From Candidatus Gastranaerophilales bacterium (GTDB lineage: Bacteria > Cyanobacteriota > Vampirovibrionia > Gastranaerophilales > Gastranaerophilaceae): DNA of 64,000 bases. Shown here in pieces: positions 28,707 to 36,963 of this stretch. Location: positions 1 to 64,000 of the forward strand of contig CALUYB010000003.1 in NCBI GenBank assembly GCA_944324905.1. Reading direction: 5' to 3'. The notes beneath the pieces are model-generated. The model was not told the DNA's origin. It searched no databases and worked only from the letters and a program-made list of their open reading frames with translations. The position numbers were made by a program, and so were the translations under genes. The first letter of the stretch is position 1, and every line of letters begins with the position of its first letter.

Positions 28707-30410
28707 TTATTTGCTTAACCATTCGTTCATTTGTACCCAGCCTGAAATTTTATTGTAACCGCTGCTGCCTGGGGCATATGTTCTCTGTGCAACTTGATCG
28801 CTTGAATTGCCTTCAATTGTGTGGATTGTACCGTCAGCATCAACTCCTGTTACAACACCAACGTGAGATGCGTTATTTTCTTGTATCATAAGATCGCCAG
28901 CTTGTGGAGTGTATGAGCCTTTAGCTGCGTAATATCCTGCACTTTGTGCTTTGCTCCTGATGCCTGCTACACTTGCATCATAGCCAAAAGTTGCTGCGTT
29001 ATCTGAGTTTTGACCTGCGCCGTAAATCCAAGATACAAAGCTTGCACACCAAGGTTGTCCGTTTGCGGCACCGTTTCTGTATTTGTCGATTTCTGCGCCA
29101 TCGTTATTTCCGCTTATTTCTGATACGCCTTTTTGAAGTTCTTGTTGTGCAAGTTCAAGTGCGTCTTGCACCATTTTTGAACCAGTTAGAGATTCTGCTT
29201 CACCAGTTTTTTTACCTATTTCTTCTTGATATTTTTTAGCTTCTTCTCTTTTTGTTTCAATTTCTTTATCTATTTCTTCAACTTTTGTTTCTTTTTCTGA
29301 TTCTAATTTTTCTATGTTGGATTGTATATCTTCCATTTTTTGGGCAATATCAGGATTTTCTTTTGCAATTTTATCTTGTATTGCGCTTAATTCAGCTTGC
29401 TTTTGCGCTTTTAATTCTTTTTGTTTTTCTTGTGATTTTTCGTATTCTTCGATTTTTTTATCATTTTGCGCTATTTTTTCTTTTAGTTCTTTTATTTGTG
29501 TTTCTATTTCACTCTTTCTTTCTTTGTTGGTTTTGTTTATTTCTTCGTCATTAGTTTCAGTATCTAATGCGCCTAGTTCGGCTTCAAGATTGGCTAATGT
29601 GCTTTCTGATTCATGCTTTTTGGATTTTTCATCATTTATTTTTGTATCATATTCACTTATCTTGCTGTCGCATTGCTCGATTTCTTCTTGTTTTTTGTCA
29701 TAATCTTCGCCTAGCTCACCTAGTTCTTCTTTATTTTCTTCTATTAATTCGTCAAGATTTTTCTTTTCGTCTTCTATTTTTTTGTCATACTCTTGAATTG
29801 TTTCTTCCCTTTGTTTTTCAAGCTCGGGAATTTCTTCGTTTTCAATTTTATCTAATTTATCTTTTGTTGAGTATTGTTCTTCGCTAGATATAGTTGAGCC
29901 GTTTTGTGTTTGAGAGCCATAGTTTTGGTAGTTGCTGCCCCCAATGTTTGATGTGTAATTTTGCATTGCTTGAGAGTTTGCTTGTTGCGGGTCAATTTGA
30001 CCTGCTTTTACGAGCTCATCAAAAGTATCCAGAATATCTTTATATGCCAGTGAATTAAATACATTCATCATATCAAGTGATGAAATTGTGTCTTCATTGT
30101 TATCTACTGAGGAAATTTCTGAAATTTCTTCTTCGCTTATTGTACCGTCGCCATTTTTATCAAAGCAGTCAAAGACATCTTCAACGTCTGCATTGTTTAT
30201 ATTTTGGTAGAAAATGCTATCTGAGCTGTCTAAATTCATACCTTGTGCAATTTTACTTTTAAATGTATCAAGGTCTGCGCCTGCAAAAATACTTGCATCT
30301 ATCGAGTAGTTTTTGCTAAAAGTGCTTTGTAACTCGGTGTCATTTGTAAGTTCTTCGAATTTTGTTTTAATTACACTGCCAAGTTTGTTAATGAATGAGT
30401 TTAATGACAT
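28707..30410 (-). CDS. EF-hand, coiled-coil and CHAP-domain protein
   Basis: A 567-aa protein with three parts. An N-terminal helical region carries one perfect EF-hand loop (D84-x-N-x-D-G-x-I-x-x-x-E95) and a second degenerate one (D103-x-N-x-D). A long Glu/Lys coiled coil runs from about 180 to 405. The C-terminal CHAP amidase domain has C455, H516 and E533/N535 as the catalytic set. CHAP domains cut peptidoglycan peptides or act as effectors. There is no signal peptide, so export would need a dedicated route. Calcium probably binds the EF loop. It is preceded by an inverted repeat and a good SD (TTGGAGC). Confidence 0.82.
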   Translation of the reverse strand: MSLNSFINKLGSVIKTKFEELTNDTELQSTFSKNYSIDASIFAGADLDTFKSKIAQGMNLDSSDSIFYQNINNADVEDVFDCFDKNGDGTISEEEISEISSVDNNEDTISSLDMMNVFNSLAYKDILDTFDELVKAGQIDPQQANSQAMQNYTSNIGGSNYQNYGSQTQNGSTISSEEQYSTKDKLDKIENEEIPELEKQREETIQEYDKKIEDEKKNLDELIEENKEELGELGEDYDKKQEEIEQCDSKISEYDTKINDEKSKKHESESTLANLEAELGALDTETNDEEINKTNKERKSEIETQIKELKEKIAQNDKKIEEYEKSQEKQKELKAQKQAELSAIQDKIAKENPDIAQKMEDIQSNIEKLESEKETKVEEIDKEIETKREEAKKYQEEIGKKTGEAESLTGSKMVQDALELAQQELQKGVSEISGNNDGAEIDKYRNGAANGQPWCASFVSWIYGAGQNSDNAATFGYDASVAGIRSKAQSAGYYAAKGSYTPQAGDLMIQENNASHVGVVTGVDADGTIHTIEGNSSDQVAQRTYAPGSSGYNKISGWVQMNEWLSK

Positions 30411-30424
30411 TATAGCTCCAAAAT

Positions 30425-30459
30425 TTTAGTATATACTTATATAAAAAATATATACTAAA
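30425..30459. promoter_or_regulatory. Perfect 11-bp inverted repeat upstream of the CHAP gene
   Basis: TTTAGTATATA (30425-30435) and TATATACTAAA (30449-30459) are exact inverted copies with a 13-bp A/T spacer. They lie just before the CHAP start codon, where the minus-strand promoter should be. This is a candidate operator; no regulator is known. Confidence 0.45.
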
Positions 30460-30502
30460 TATATGTGCTAAATTCACTTGTTAATTTTTACAAAACTTAA
30501 TA

Positions 30503-31732
30503 TTATTCGTATCTCAAAGCATCAATTGGATTTAAAAGAGATGCTTTATAAGCCGGATAATACCCAAAAGCCATACCTACAATGCCCGAAAAACCAAAGG
30601 ACACTAAAATTGGCATAAGTGTTATAGCTACTTTCATTTCAGAAAATGTTCCAATTAGCTTTGCTATTATTACGCCACTTAATACACCAATTAAACCACC
30701 AATAAGTGATAGTACCAATGCTTCTACTAAAAACTGAATTCTTATATCCATTGCCTTTGCGCCTATTGCCATTCTAATGCCTATTTCTTTTGTTCTCTCT
30801 GTAACTGATACAAGCATTATGTTCATAATGCCAATACCCCCTACGAGCAGCGAAACAGAGGCTATTGCACCAAGCAAGAGTGCCATTGTGTTTGAAGCTT
30901 GTTTTACTGTTTCAAGCATTTGTGTAAAGTTCCTTATTGAAAAATCATCTTCATCATTTTTGCCTATTCTGTGCCTTTCGCGCAAAAGTTCTTTTACTTC
31001 TTCTTCGGCAGAAGACAGTGAATCCGCATCATTTGCTTGAATATTGATAAACTTAACAGTTCCGGGGAATGCTGTTCCAAAAAGCTTTTTTTGAGCAGTC
31101 GTTACAGGCACAAGCACTGTGTCGTCCTTGTCTTGTCCCATACCGTTTTGCCCTTTTTCTTTAAGCAGACCTACAACTTTAAAGGGCATACCGCCTATTC
31201 TTATTACTTTATTAACGGGATTTACATCTCCAAAAAGATTTTGTGCTACAGTTGAACCTATAAGTGCCGATTTTGAATTATTTCTTATATCATCTCGTGT
31301 AAGGTTTCTGCCGCTTTCTATTTCCCATAACTGAACTTCCATATACTCCGGCGTAATTCCATAAACTGATGTTGACCAGTTTTGATTTGAGTATATAATT
31401 TGTTGTACGCCATTTACTGTTGGTGCTGCAATTCTTACTGATGGACAGTTTTTAACAATAGCTTCGGCATCTTTGAGTGTTAGTGTAGGTGTTGATCCTG
31501 AGCCCATCCTGACACCGCCTGAAGTTGTTGAGCCTGACATTACCATTAAAATGTTTGAGCCCATAGATTCTATATCTTTTGTAATTCTTTGTTTTGCGCC
31601 TTCGCCGATTGATAACATAATAATAACTGCTGCAACACCTATAATTATCCCAAGGCTTGTTAAAACAGAGCGCATTTTATTGACTTTAAGTGATCTCATT
31701 GAAATTTTAAGGGTGGAAGAAAAATCTATCAT
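30503..31732 (-). CDS. MacB/FtsX-type ABC transporter permease
   Basis: Mechanotransmission-type ABC permease (409 aa). It has an N-terminal membrane helix (about 20-42), a large periplasmic MacB_PCD domain (about 45-245) and three C-terminal helices of the FtsX domain, beginning at G-A-I-A-S-V-S-L-L-V-G-G-I-G-I-M-N and ending near N-P-I-D-A-L-R-Y-E. Together with the separate ATPase just upstream it makes a split MacB, which exports macrolides, toxins or peptides from the periplasm through TolC. It is the last gene of a four-gene operon and overlaps the ATPase by 4 bp. Confidence 0.92.
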   Translation of the reverse strand: MIDFSSTLKISMRSLKVNKMRSVLTSLGIIIGVAAVIIMLSIGEGAKQRITKDIESMGSNILMVMSGSTTSGGVRMGSGSTPTLTLKDAEAIVKNCPSVRIAAPTVNGVQQIIYSNQNWSTSVYGITPEYMEVQLWEIESGRNLTRDDIRNNSKSALIGSTVAQNLFGDVNPVNKVIRIGGMPFKVVGLLKEKGQNGMGQDKDDTVLVPVTTAQKKLFGTAFPGTVKFINIQANDADSLSSAEEEVKELLRERHRIGKNDEDDFSIRNFTQMLETVKQASNTMALLLGAIASVSLLVGGIGIMNIMLVSVTERTKEIGIRMAIGAKAMDIRIQFLVEALVLSLIGGLIGVLSGVIIAKLIGTFSEMKVAITLMPILVSFGFSGIVGMAFGYYPAYKASLLNPIDALRYE

Positions 31733-32427
31733 ACTTTTGCCTTACTCCTTAACTCATCACTTATAATTTTCCCATCCTTAAATCGCACAATTCTTTTTGA
31801 ATATTCTGCAATATCGGGTTCATGGGTAACAAGTATAATGGTTTTTCCTCCTTTTTCGTTTAGTTCAACGAAAAATTCCATAACCTCGATACTTGTTTTT
31901 GTGTCTAAATTTCCCGTAGGTTCATCGGCAAGAATAATTGGGGCATCATTAACTATTGCCCTTGCTATTGCAACTCTTTGTTGTTGTCCGCCTGACATTT
32001 GATTTGGCAGGTGGTGCTCTCTGTGCTCAAGTCCTACAATTTTTAGCGCATGACGGGCTTTTTCAAGTCTTTCCTGTTGGGGTATTCCTTTGTATATCAT
32101 TGGCATTTCAACATTTTCAATTGCCGATGTTCTTGGTATTAAATTAAAACCTTGAAATACAAAGCCTAGTTTTAAATTTCGAATTTCAGATAATTTATCT
32201 GCATTTAAACTTAGAACATCTATCCCATCGAGATAATAGCTTCCTGATGTTGGTTTGTCTAAACAGCCTAGAGTATTCATAAATGTTGATTTTCCTGAGC
32301 CTGATGTACCCATTATGGCTACAAACTCACCTTTATCAACGCTAAGCGATACATCATCTAGCGCATTGAATGAGCTATCCCCTGTCTGATAGGTTTTGAC
32401 TAAATTTTTTATTTCAATAAGACTCAC
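31729..32427 (-). CDS. MacB/LolD-type ABC transporter ATPase
   Basis: ATPase subunit (232 aa) of the exporter encoded around it. Walker A is G-T-S-G-S-G-K-S-T near residue 40. The signature is M-S-G-G-Q-Q-Q-R-V near 143, Walker B I-I-L-A-D-E-P-T-G-N-L-D near 160, and the H-loop H lies in V-T-H-E-P. The sequence is of the MacB/LolD/FtsE group. It abuts the MacA stop and overlaps the permease by 4 bp, so the operon is translationally coupled. Confidence 0.93.
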   Translation of the reverse strand: MSLIEIKNLVKTYQTGDSSFNALDDVSLSVDKGEFVAIMGTSGSGKSTFMNTLGCLDKPTSGSYYLDGIDVLSLNADKLSEIRNLKLGFVFQGFNLIPRTSAIENVEMPMIYKGIPQQERLEKARHALKIVGLEHREHHLPNQMSGGQQQRVAIARAIVNDAPIILADEPTGNLDTKTSIEVMEFFVELNEKGGKTIILVTHEPDIAEYSKRIVRFKDGKIISDELRSKAKV

Positions 32428-33591
32428 TTAAAACATCCTCATCGGGCGTCTTTGGGCTGTTTGCCGTTTATCGTTTGAACTTCCTACAATAACCCTGTCG
32501 CCTTCTTTAATTTCCCCTTGTTTAATTGCGGTGTAATCGCCATCTGATGCGCCTGCAACAATTTCTACCCTTTGCGGCTTTTTATTTTTGCCTACAATCC
32601 ACACACCTTGTTTTTCAAATTTCTTTCCGCCTGTGATTTCTTTCGGTGTAAAGCGAAAAGCAGCAACTGGTACTGATACCACATCCTCACTTTTATTGGT
32701 GATTACTGAAACATTTGCTGTCATCCCGGGGATAAGTATATTATCGTCATTTGAAACATCTACTATAACGGTGTATGTTACAACGTTTGAAACTGTTGTG
32801 GGCGATATTCTTACTTGCGAAACTTTACCATGGAATTCTTGATTATTGTATCCATCAAGCGTGTAGGTAACGGCCTGACCTACTTTTATTCTTCCAATGT
32901 CTGCTTCTGATACATTAACCTCTATTTGCATTTGTGTTAAGTCTTGAGCAACCATAAAAAGTGTTGGCGTTTGAAAGCTTGCAGCAACAGTTTGACCTAC
33001 ATCAACACTTCTTGAGACAACTACGCCATCGACAGGCGAAATTATTTTTGTATATCTTAAATTTGTTAGATTGTTTTCTAAAGTTGCGCTTGCTTGATTA
33101 ATTTGCGCCCTCATAGCATTGACTTCAGCAAGATTTGATTTGTAGTTTGCTTCAGCAAGATCCACCTCGCTTTTTGAAACATAATTTTTCGTATAAAGTC
33201 TTGCGTAGCGCTCATAATTCTTTTTTTCGTATTCAAGCATACTTTTTGACCTTTGATAATTAGCTTTTGCAGCGTTTAAATCGCTCCTTGCCTTATCTAC
33301 TTGCGCTTGAAATAGTGCAGGGTCAATTTGTGCCAGTAAATCACCTTTTTTAACCTGCGAGTTGTAATCTACATATATTTCTTTGATTGTGCCTGATACC
33401 TGAGTACCTATATCTACTGTTTGGACAGGGTTTATCGTGCCTGATGCTTCAACGCTTTCTACAATTGTGCGTTTTTTAACAGGTACACTTTTGTAGCTAA
33501 TGCTTTTTTTGCCTGCAACTTGTTTTATTCCAAAAAGCAAAATTAAAACTGTTATTATTATTGCACTTATTATTATTGCCTTTTTTCTCAT
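32428..33591 (-). CDS. MacA-type periplasmic adaptor
   Basis: Membrane fusion protein (387 aa) linking the MacB-type transporter to TolC. One N-terminal helix lies at about 5-24. It is followed by V-E-A-S-G-T-I-N-P-V-Q-T-V-D-I-G, the MacA-specific first lipoyl strand, then an alpha-hairpin (about 100-180), I-S-P-V-D-G-V-V-V-S-R, and beta-barrel and proximal domains. The tail is basic (Q-R-R-P-M-R-M-F). Its ATG overlaps the upstream TolC stop by 4 bp. Confidence 0.92.
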   Translation of the reverse strand: MRKKAIIISAIIITVLILLFGIKQVAGKKSISYKSVPVKKRTIVESVEASGTINPVQTVDIGTQVSGTIKEIYVDYNSQVKKGDLLAQIDPALFQAQVDKARSDLNAAKANYQRSKSMLEYEKKNYERYARLYTKNYVSKSEVDLAEANYKSNLAEVNAMRAQINQASATLENNLTNLRYTKIISPVDGVVVSRSVDVGQTVAASFQTPTLFMVAQDLTQMQIEVNVSEADIGRIKVGQAVTYTLDGYNNQEFHGKVSQVRISPTTVSNVVTYTVIVDVSNDDNILIPGMTANVSVITNKSEDVVSVPVAAFRFTPKEITGGKKFEKQGVWIVGKNKKPQRVEIVAGASDGDYTAIKQGEIKEGDRVIVGSSNDKRQTAQRRPMRMF

Positions 33592-35117
33592 CTTACCCCC
33601 ATGGATTTTTTAAATTCTTCCCGCGCAACGTTGTAATCAAATACTGATTGAACAAATGCTAATTGAGCATTGTTGTAGTTAGTTTGCGCATCCTGTAACT
33701 CAATAAAATTATTTAGTCCAACGGCATATCTGCCATCAGCTAATTCAAAGTTTTCTAATGTCTGACGGACTTTATCCGCCATTAGAGGTATTGTTTTTTC
33801 AAGTCTTCTCATTGCTAAATAATATTTTTGAACTTCAAAGTTTATATTTTTTTCAGATAAATCAACGTTGTCCTGAGCAATTCTTAAGTAAGATTTTCCT
33901 TCATCAATTCTATATTTTATATCCATCATATTTATCATTGGAAAATCCAGATTTGCGCTTGCGGTAAAACCTGTATTTGAGGTTGAATCCATATATCTTA
34001 AATTGTAGCCTGCGCTGGCTGAAATTTCAGGTGCCCAGCTTCTTTTTATTTGTTTTAGTGATTCTTCCTGCGCTCTAAGTACCATTTTTAGCGATTTTAA
34101 ATCGGGTCTGTTTTCATAAGCCTCATTTATTGCTTCTTTGAGTTCAATAATATATGGGTCAAATTTGTAATCTTTTAATATGTCCTGTTTTTGTATGCCA
34201 GATGTTAAAAGTACAGCTGAATGTTCAGAATCCCCATCCTCACCGTTTTTCTTTATGGTTCCTATTTCTATTGTTTGCATTTTATAGTTGTTTCTCAAAA
34301 AGTCAAAATTTTCAGTATTTTCAACAAGAAAATCTTTATCTTCCATATAAAACATCGAATTTTTAAGGTTAACCATTGCTGTGTCATATTTATATTGTGC
34401 ATCAATTAACTGTGTTTTAGCATCGGTTAAATAAACTTCAGCGTTAACTACATCTATGCGTGATTTTAGACCTTCCTCAAACATTGCTTTTGTACGTTCG
34501 TAATTAAGTGAGTTAATTCTAACCGAACGTTCATAAATATCGACATTAGCTAACGCTGCTAAAACTGCAAAGTAAGCTGTTTTAACATTGTATACTGTTT
34601 GTAAAATACTGTAATCTAAATCATAACCTGCAGATTCTTGATTAAACTTTTGCATGTTTATTCCTGCAGTTGTTCTGCCAAAATTCCAAATAAGCTGATT
34701 AACACTGGCGTTAAGTTGATAATATCCGTTTGAATTACCACTTCCGCCACCACGCCACATGCTGCTTGAGGTGTAGCCTGCCGAGTTGCTGTATTGATAA
34801 TTATAACCCGTTCCTATGCCAAGCATTGGAAAATAGTCTGACTTTGCTTGTCCAACTCTGCTTTTTTGAGCTTCGTAATTATTTGCCGATATTCTAATAT
34901 TAGGGTCGTTATTTATTGCGTAGTCGACACATTCATCAATTGAAAAATTTTTTTTACCTTTTTCTTTTTCCTCCGGTGTAATAACTTCCTCTGTCTTTTG
35001 TTTTTCTTTTTGTTTCTTTTTAAATATGTTAAAACTAAAGGCAAATGCATTTTGAGATGTAATTGTAATTAAAATAAAAAATATTATAAGTTTTTTTGCA
35101 ACTTTGTGGCGATACAT
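33588..35117 (-). CDS. TolC-family outer-membrane channel of the MacAB operon
   Basis: Outer-membrane channel (509 aa) that opens the tolC-macA-macB operon. The signal peptide spans about 1-26, with F-S-F-N-I-F-K-K-K after it. A Lys/Glu-rich linker (about 33-55) is a short version of the linker in the RND-operon TolC, so these two are closer to each other than to the channel at 205. The OEP repeats run from about 60 to 505, with a D-F-P-M-I-N-M motif near 390. A Ser/Gly stretch near 120-135 is unusual. A consensus promoter lies just upstream. Confidence 0.9.
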   Translation of the reverse strand: MYRHKVAKKLIIFFILITITSQNAFAFSFNIFKKKQKEKQKTEEVITPEEKEKGKKNFSIDECVDYAINNDPNIRISANNYEAQKSRVGQAKSDYFPMLGIGTGYNYQYSNSAGYTSSSMWRGGGSGNSNGYYQLNASVNQLIWNFGRTTAGINMQKFNQESAGYDLDYSILQTVYNVKTAYFAVLAALANVDIYERSVRINSLNYERTKAMFEEGLKSRIDVVNAEVYLTDAKTQLIDAQYKYDTAMVNLKNSMFYMEDKDFLVENTENFDFLRNNYKMQTIEIGTIKKNGEDGDSEHSAVLLTSGIQKQDILKDYKFDPYIIELKEAINEAYENRPDLKSLKMVLRAQEESLKQIKRSWAPEISASAGYNLRYMDSTSNTGFTASANLDFPMINMMDIKYRIDEGKSYLRIAQDNVDLSEKNINFEVQKYYLAMRRLEKTIPLMADKVRQTLENFELADGRYAVGLNNFIELQDAQTNYNNAQLAFVQSVFDYNVAREEFKKSMGVR

Positions 35118-35144
35118 TTAAAAACAAAAACCCCCTTTATAAAT

Positions 35145-35172
35145 ATTGTAGTTTGTGAGTTTTGAGTGTCAA
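35145..35172 (-). promoter_or_regulatory. Promoter of the tolC-macAB operon
   Basis: On the minus strand TTGACA (35172-35167), a 16-bp spacer and TACAAT (35150-35145), about 28 bp before the ATG at 35117. Confidence 0.65.
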
Positions 35173-35244
35173 CCATGCTATTGGACGATTTGACATTCAA
35201 ATTTTATGCTAAAGTGTATTAGGTAGGTAATATAAGGTGATGAT

Positions 35245-35613
35245 ATGAAAAAAATATTTTTATTAATTTTATCTTTGTTTGTTTTTTCTTTAATAAGCAG
35301 TGCAAAAGTTGAAGTTGACCAAAACGCTTCTCAATACAGTGAAGTAAAAGCTGCACACATACTTGTTGCAAGTGAGTCAAAGGCAAAGGCACTTAAGAAC
35401 AGAATTGATAATGGCGAAAGTTTTGGTGAAGTTGCAAGAAAATATTCATCTTGCCCATCTGGTGAATTTGGTGGTAATTTAGGCTATTTTGGTCGTGGAA
35501 AAATGGTAAAAGAATTTGAGGATGCTGCATTTTCCCTGCCAGTTGGTGTTGTATCCAATCCTGTACAAACTCAATTCGGTTGGCATTTAATTAAAGTTTA
35601 TGACAAACGATAG
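35245..35613 (+). CDS. Exported parvulin-type peptidyl-prolyl isomerase
   Basis: Short PpiC-family isomerase (122 aa) that helps fold secreted proteins. The signal peptide covers about 1-20. The single parvulin domain (about 33-122) shows A-A-H-I-L-V, the G-E-S-F-G-E-V-A-R-K-Y-S block, G-G-x-L-G-Y-F-G-R-G-x-M, F-E-x-A-A-F and the final F-G-W-H-L-I-K-V. It has no SurA- or PrsA-like extra domains. Its tail overlaps the convergent MATE gene by 16 bp. Confidence 0.92.
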   Translation: MKKIFLLILSLFVFSLISSAKVEVDQNASQYSEVKAAHILVASESKAKALKNRIDNGESFGEVARKYSSCPSGEFGGNLGYFGRGKMVKEFEDAAFSLPVGVVSNPVQTQFGWHLIKVYDKR

Positions 35614-36938
35614 ATTTTTTTCAATTTTTTAATTTTTTTAATTAAAATTGTCGATGAAATCATGCATGCGCTAAATAGTGCAAGTGCTAATCCTATCCAA
35701 AAACCAAGCAGTACAATGTTAAATTTAAAAGCAAGAATGCAACCTATGGGTATTCCGATTAAAAGATAAGCAATTCCCATAGTTGCCATAATGGGTTTAG
35801 TATCTTTTAGGCCTTTTAGTGAACCAACGCACGAGCATTGAATGCCATCAAAGAAAAGATAATACAGAACTATATTCATAACAGGTAGTGCTGCAGTGAT
35901 TACTGTTTTGTCGTTTGTAAATAATGACAGTAAAAACTCAGGACAACAAATGTATAAAATTGCATTAAGTGCCATAAAAATTACAGATAAGTAGACCCCA
36001 GTTAGAGAATATCTTTTTACGTTCAAGATGTTTCTTTCGCCATTTGCAAATCCTACTTTTATACCTATTGCATTAGATACTGACATTGGAAACATATAAG
36101 TTATACTTGTAATTGTTATTATTATATTGTGCGCTGCAGCAAGCGTTGATGAAAACTTGCCAACAAGTACTGCGGTTATGTTAAAGCCTAAAAATTCAAA
36201 AAAGAGTGCAAAAGATATTGGCCAGCCCGTTTTTAGAAGTTCTTTTATGTAGGATTTCACTCTTTTTGAGCGTCCTTTTAAAAATGGTAAACAGTATAGG
36301 AATAACGCTATAGCGCCTACAGTTCTTACAATTAAGCTTGCAATTGCAAGACCCTTAACGCCAAGTTCAGGAAATCCCCACATACCAAAAACAAGGACTA
36401 TATTTAAAAATAAATTTAAAAATATTTGCGTAACAATTACTAAATTGGGAAAATTAACTATTTCATAAGCTTGTAAAAATTCCTTTAAAGCCATAAAAAG
36501 CAGACCGCCAAACATGCCCCAACTGCTAATGTCGAGATATTCAACAACAAGAGGATATAAATCAGGTGCAAGACCAATTTTGTCAACCTGGCCAATTAAT
36601 AACCTGATTAAAATACAAAATAATAACCCTGTGACAAGTGAATATTTCACAGTTGCACGAAAAAGAGTTTTTGTTGTTTTTCGCTCGCCCCGAAGGTTTG
36701 ATACAACAGGAGAAATGCTTGCCATAAGACCGATTGCCGCTATCATAAATGTCATAAATATTGCTGTTGCGACGCTTATAGCGCCAAGTGCTACGGTAGA
36801 GTGCCTGCCTGCAACAACTACATCACCAACATTTATAAGCATATTGGCAAGGTTTCCTGCCATAATCGGTGCAGAGAGTTTTATTAAATCTTTTGCATAA
36901 TCGCAATATATTTTAAATTTAGTCGTTAATGTTTCCAT
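35598..36938 (-). CDS. MATE-family multidrug/Na+ antiporter
   Basis: Twelve-helix MATE efflux protein, 446 aa from the ATG at 36938. A longer frame upstream overlaps the next gene and adds 37 residues with no family similarity. The first helix starts near L-S-A-P-I-M-A-G-N-L-A-N-M, and the V-G-D-V-V-V-A-G-R-H-S-T motif follows, both typical of MATE proteins. The substrate is unknown; MATE pumps exchange cationic drugs for Na+ or H+. It lies 25 bp downstream of the flavoprotein gene, so the two may be co-transcribed. Confidence 0.9.
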   Translation of the reverse strand: METLTTKFKIYCDYAKDLIKLSAPIMAGNLANMLINVGDVVVAGRHSTVALGAISVATAIFMTFMIAAIGLMASISPVVSNLRGERKTTKTLFRATVKYSLVTGLLFCILIRLLIGQVDKIGLAPDLYPLVVEYLDISSWGMFGGLLFMALKEFLQAYEIVNFPNLVIVTQIFLNLFLNIVLVFGMWGFPELGVKGLAIASLIVRTVGAIALFLYCLPFLKGRSKRVKSYIKELLKTGWPISFALFFEFLGFNITAVLVGKFSSTLAAAHNIIITITSITYMFPMSVSNAIGIKVGFANGERNILNVKRYSLTGVYLSVIFMALNAILYICCPEFLLSLFTNDKTVITAALPVMNIVLYYLFFDGIQCSCVGSLKGLKDTKPIMATMGIAYLLIGIPIGCILAFKFNIVLLGFWIGLALALFSACMISSTILIKKIKKLKKIYRLS

Positions 36939-36963
36939 AAGCAATAAGATAACACAAAAAATA

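Noticed and set aside
29252-29887. Overlapping plus-strand open frames opposite the coiled-coil region
   Set aside because: They are antisense shadows of the Glu/Lys-rich coding sequence (giving Phe/Leu-rich peptides), with no start context of their own.
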